NCBI RefSeq assembly: GCF_013385825.1 | Contig: NZ_JACAPG010000014.1 | Coordinates: 372,001-436,000 of the forward strand | Reading direction: 5' to 3' | DNA from: Pseudomonas reactans | Lineage (GTDB): Bacteria; Pseudomonadota; Gammaproteobacteria; Pseudomonadales; Pseudomonadaceae | Length of the DNA: 64,000 nt | Part shown: piece by piece, positions 61,131-64,000 of the stretch | Numbering within the stretch: position 1 is the first letter of the stretch | Layout of the letters: each line of letters starts with the position of its first letter | Position numbers and translations under genes: made by a program | The notes under the pieces: generated by a model | The model's database searches: none | What the model was told of the DNA's origin: nothing | Seen by the model: only the letters and a program-made list of their open reading frames with translations

Positions 61131-63578
61131 AGAATCGCGTTGATCATCAAAGAAGGCTTTCTTGCCATCCACCCGCTCCGACGCTTTCGGCACATTCAGG
61201 GCCTGACCTTCGGGCTTTTCCACGTACCAATAGCAATGGCTCACGGCGCGGGTAATGCCCACATAGGCCAGGCGCAACACTTCGTCCTTTTGCGCATTGT
61301 CATAGGGCTCGCTGTCGCCAGCCTTGCCCAGACCCGCCATCCGGTACACCTGGTTTTTATACGGCGAGCTAGTGACATGCTGGCAATCCCCAAGCAGAAA
61401 CACCGCGTCAGCCTGCAGGCCTTTGGCACTGTGATAGGTCAATTGTTTCAGCCTCCGCGCCTGGGGCGGCAAGCTAGAATCCACATTAACTACCGATTGA
61501 ATATGCTCTTGAATCAATAGCTTATCGCTACCTTTTCGATAAAGCATCAATATCGAATCACCCTTCTGATAATGCTCCGACAACCGCCGCCCCAATGCCG
61601 CGTCGTCCCGCTCCAGCACCGCGACTGGTACCAACGCCTTGGGCGCGCCACTGGCTTTGGCTTTCTTGCCAGCAATCGCCGGCGCGGCGCGCACGATGTG
61701 CTCGGCCGCATCGATGATGTGCTGGTGGCTGCGGTAGTTCTCGCCCAACATCACGCGGGTGGTCGATGGCGATGGGAACTCCTTGTCGAATTCCATGAAG
61801 TACTTGGGCGAACTGCCGCGCCAGCCATAGATCGACTGCCAGTCATCCCCCACACACAACAGCGATGAGCGCTGGGCGCCGCGCCCCACATGCATGGCCG
61901 GACCACGGCTGCGGATCTCGCGCAGGCTGGCACGGATCCACGAGACGATCTGCGGCGAAACGTCTTGGAACTCGTCGATCATCAGGTGCGACAAGGGGCG
62001 CAGCAACGGATCGCTGAGCAGCTTGAGGTTTTCCGGGGTGTTTTCGCCAAACAGCGAGAACATCCGGTTATAGGTCATGATCGGTGGCGATTGGTCCAGC
62101 AGGTGATCTTCCAGGGCTTTCCAGAAGATGCTCAGGGCTTCGAAGAAGAAGCGGTCTGGGTCATCCTTGGCAAAGCTCATCTGCCCGACAGCGGTAGGCA
62201 CGTCCAGGCCGAGGTTTTCGATGAATCCGGCGGCCATCACGAAACTGTCCAGCAGCGGCGCTGATGCCAACTCGCCTTTGACCTTGTAATCAAAGCCGGG
62301 GCCGGCCGTAGCATCACCGGCCAAACTGCTTAGCAAGCGCTTAGATGACTCGTAACTATCTAGCCATATCAATGGCTTACGACAGAAAGCTTGAAACAAG
62401 GTGCGCTTCACCGCCCATTCTGCGCGTACCGACAGCTTTGAGTGAGGTCGGCTGGTCTGCGCGTTTTCCCGCGAATCGAAGCCCAGTACCACCCAGGCGT
62501 CCAGTTCGGGAATGTAGCCATGACAGTGAAATTGCGCGCCGTTGATTTCCACGGTCTGGCGGCTGGGTTCAATCCCTTTGATCGGCCACGCGCCCGCGCG
62601 AAACCACAGGTCCTCGATCACATCGCAGAGTTCTTCATCACGCTTTGCGGCCAGCTCGGTCACGGCCATCCTTTTTTGCACATCCGGGTGGTCGCGCTCC
62701 AGCTCCTTGAGCTGCAAGCCGTGGCGCGCCAGCGGCGCAATCAGCTCACGGAATCGCGGGTGCTGCCCCTGCAGACGGTGATAGCAGGCATTCATCTGCT
62801 GGCGCTGGGCTTCGTTGATACGCAGGTCGAAGGGGTTACTGTCGGCGTCTTCAAAACCAGCATTCAGGTTCTCGAACGCTTGCAAGCGCTCAAAGCCCGG
62901 CAGGCTGCGCACCATGGGCAGGATGCGCGAGTGAAACGTACGCACCACGGCTTGCGCTTCTTTCATACCAAGGGGTTGGCCCCAGAGGTTGAGAGTTTCC
63001 ATGAGCTTGTTGATGAAGTCCTTGCGCGACTCTCGGGTGAAGGTCACCACCGTCATCGAGCTCAGCTCAAAGCCCAGGTAATGGGTGAGCAGCAAAATGC
63101 GCAGTACCAGCGACGTGGATTTGCCGGCCCCGGCCCCCGCGATCACTGAGGTCGAGGGCGTCTCGCTGAAAATCATCTTCCATTGCGCCGCGCTCGGCTG
63201 GGCATGAGCCGGCAGCAATCGCGCGACATCGACCTTGATGCGTTTCTTCAGCTCGACGGTGAGCGGCAGGCGCCAATCATCGAACAGGCTGTCATCAACC
63301 CCCGGCGCACGGTGTTCATCCGGACGGAAGTCACGAATCAACAGCACCTGGCGACCTTCTTCGATGCCATCCGCCTTGCCTTCGCGATAGCCATACTCCA
63401 CACCCGCCTCATGCCCACTGCGAAAACCGTCAGCCTGCCCGTGCAACCAGGAAAACCGATGCTGGGCGCGCAAACGGGTCAAGCCATGACCAAACAGGCG
63501 CGCAGCCAGGCGTTTGAATAACGGCATTTCAGCCAAAGGGCGCAGTTCGGGAGGAAGATCAGGCTTTTGTTGCGACAC
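61125..63578 (-). CDS. UvrD/Rep-family superfamily 1 helicase
   Basis: 817 residues. Helicase motifs: Walker A AGAGAGKSTSLVLR with an upstream Gln (AQWKMIFSETPSTS), LMIDEFQDVSP, VGDDWQSIYGWRGS, LTYHSAKGLQADAVFLLGD and YVGITRAVSHCYWYV. The first 130 residues are extra and Gly/Glu/Arg-rich (SGHEAGVEYGYREGKADGIE), unlike UvrD or Rep, and similar in length to the helicase IV leader. The start is a GTG at 63578, preceded by CAGGAG. Its 3' end carries a REP unit. Likely DNA repair or restart; the substrate is not evident. Confidence 0.88.
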   Translation of the reverse strand: MSQQKPDLPPELRPLAEMPLFKRLAARLFGHGLTRLRAQHRFSWLHGQADGFRSGHEAGVEYGYREGKADGIEEGRQVLLIRDFRPDEHRAPGVDDSLFDDWRLPLTVELKKRIKVDVARLLPAHAQPSAAQWKMIFSETPSTSVIAGAGAGKSTSLVLRILLLTHYLGFELSSMTVVTFTRESRKDFINKLMETLNLWGQPLGMKEAQAVVRTFHSRILPMVRSLPGFERLQAFENLNAGFEDADSNPFDLRINEAQRQQMNACYHRLQGQHPRFRELIAPLARHGLQLKELERDHPDVQKRMAVTELAAKRDEELCDVIEDLWFRAGAWPIKGIEPSRQTVEINGAQFHCHGYIPELDAWVVLGFDSRENAQTSRPHSKLSVRAEWAVKRTLFQAFCRKPLIWLDSYESSKRLLSSLAGDATAGPGFDYKVKGELASAPLLDSFVMAAGFIENLGLDVPTAVGQMSFAKDDPDRFFFEALSIFWKALEDHLLDQSPPIMTYNRMFSLFGENTPENLKLLSDPLLRPLSHLMIDEFQDVSPQIVSWIRASLREIRSRGPAMHVGRGAQRSSLLCVGDDWQSIYGWRGSSPKYFMEFDKEFPSPSTTRVMLGENYRSHQHIIDAAEHIVRAAPAIAGKKAKASGAPKALVPVAVLERDDAALGRRLSEHYQKGDSILMLYRKGSDKLLIQEHIQSVVNVDSSLPPQARRLKQLTYHSAKGLQADAVFLLGDCQHVTSSPYKNQVYRMAGLGKAGDSEPYDNAQKDEVLRLAYVGITRAVSHCYWYVEKPEGQALNVPKASERVDGKKAFFDDQRDSV

Positions 63579-63796
63579 GCGGACTCCTGCGATGAGCTTG
63601 GATCAGACAAGTGCGCCATGGTCGCCGGAATCGTCGCTCAGTTCCAGCCAATTGCTTTGCCGTCATGCAGTTAGACGATGAACTGAAAGTCAAAACGCCA
63701 CCAATCAATCTAATCGACTGATAGGAATCAGGCAGTTTTTACGCTTTTTATCGATCATGAGCTGCAGGATCATAGGGCCATTCACAGGAGACGATC

Positions 63797-64000
63797 ATGC
63801 TTGAACTTCGACCTTTCAACTCCCTGGGCGGCGCCCACCACGGCTGGCTTGACGCTCATCACCACTTTTCGTTTGCCGAGTACCACGACCCCAAGCGCAT
63901 GCACTGGGGCAACCTGCGGGTATGGAACGACGACATCATCGCGCCGGGCACGGGTTTTCCGCAGCACCCGCATCGCGATATGGAGATCATTACTTATGTG
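63797..64000 (+). CDS. Pirin-family protein (start only)
   Basis: 68 residues visible; the gene runs out of the window. It begins MLELRPFNSLGGAHHGWLDA and continues with HFSFAEYHDP, GNLRVWNDD and the metal-ligand segment FPQHPHRDMEIITY, typical of pirin/YhhW quercetin-dioxygenase-like cupins. CAGGAGACGATC precedes the ATG. The product is cytoplasmic, and role in oxidative stress or metabolism is only inferred. Confidence 0.9.
   Translation, partial: MLELRPFNSLGGAHHGWLDAHHHFSFAEYHDPKRMHWGNLRVWNDDIIAPGTGFPQHPHRDMEIITYV

Noticed and set aside
1..64000. CRISPR arrays, tRNA, rRNA, IS elements or prophage
   Set aside because: No regular spaced repeats, tRNA-like folds, transposase or phage genes were seen by reading; a dedicated search could not be run.

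Overview
The window is high-GC chromosomal DNA of a fluorescent Pseudomonas (P. fluorescens subgroup). The clearest marker is the cluster aprA-inh-aprDEF, two subtilisin autotransporters and a family I.3 lipase (about 38.8-52.8 kb), an arrangement known from P. fluorescens. Typical Pseudomonas GC codon use, REP elements (56.7 and 61.1 kb) and the mix of small regulators with transport operons agree with this. I see no rRNA, tRNA, CRISPR, IS element or prophage.

Layout. 1-5.4 kb: a sugar ABC operon (ATPase, permease, binding protein) with a LacI regulator and a xylulokinase-like kinase cut by the window edge; palindromic LacI-type operators lie upstream. 5.6-8.6 kb: PAS histidine kinase, lone receiver and receiver-EAL protein. 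8.5-13 kb: LysR, HAD and class II aldolase genes, then an exported alpha/beta hydrolase divergent from an AraC regulator. 12.8-19.7 kb: the most unusual region, an AstE/AspA-family deacylase divergent from a TetR regulator, and an amino-acid uptake operon whose first gene fuses a class I aminotransferase to the ABC ATPase. The same operator (TTGAAC-N4-GTTCAA type) lies before tetR/deacylase and before the operon, suggesting one regulon. 19.8-24.4 kb: CDP-diacylglycerol pyrophosphatase, aldo/keto reductase divergent from LysR, Na+/H+ antiporter and two tiny genes.

24.4-28.2 kb: a membrane protein and a circularly permuted ATP-grasp/alpha-E pair preceded by a good sigma-54 promoter and an NtrC-like box. 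28.2-33.5 kb: an exported methionine sulfoxide repair set (msrB-dipZ-msrA) divergent from an OmpR-type two-component system. 33.5-38.8 kb: epoxide-hydrolase-like enzyme, a FAN1 nuclease/XPD-like helicase operon and a small lipoprotein. 38.8-52.8 kb: exported protease/lipase cluster with its type I secretion system. 53.2-60.5 kb: peptide and amine use (P1 aminopeptidase, APC permease, LuxR regulator, polyamine-type binding protein, cupin, PuuB-like oxidase, and an AraC regulator with an NTF2-like N-terminus). 60.8-64 kb: DUF1652, a UvrD-family helicase and the start of a pirin.

Functions were assigned from motifs read by eye and family knowledge; no database search was run. Start codons were chosen from Shine-Dalgarno spacing and gene overlaps and differ from the longest open frame in many cases.
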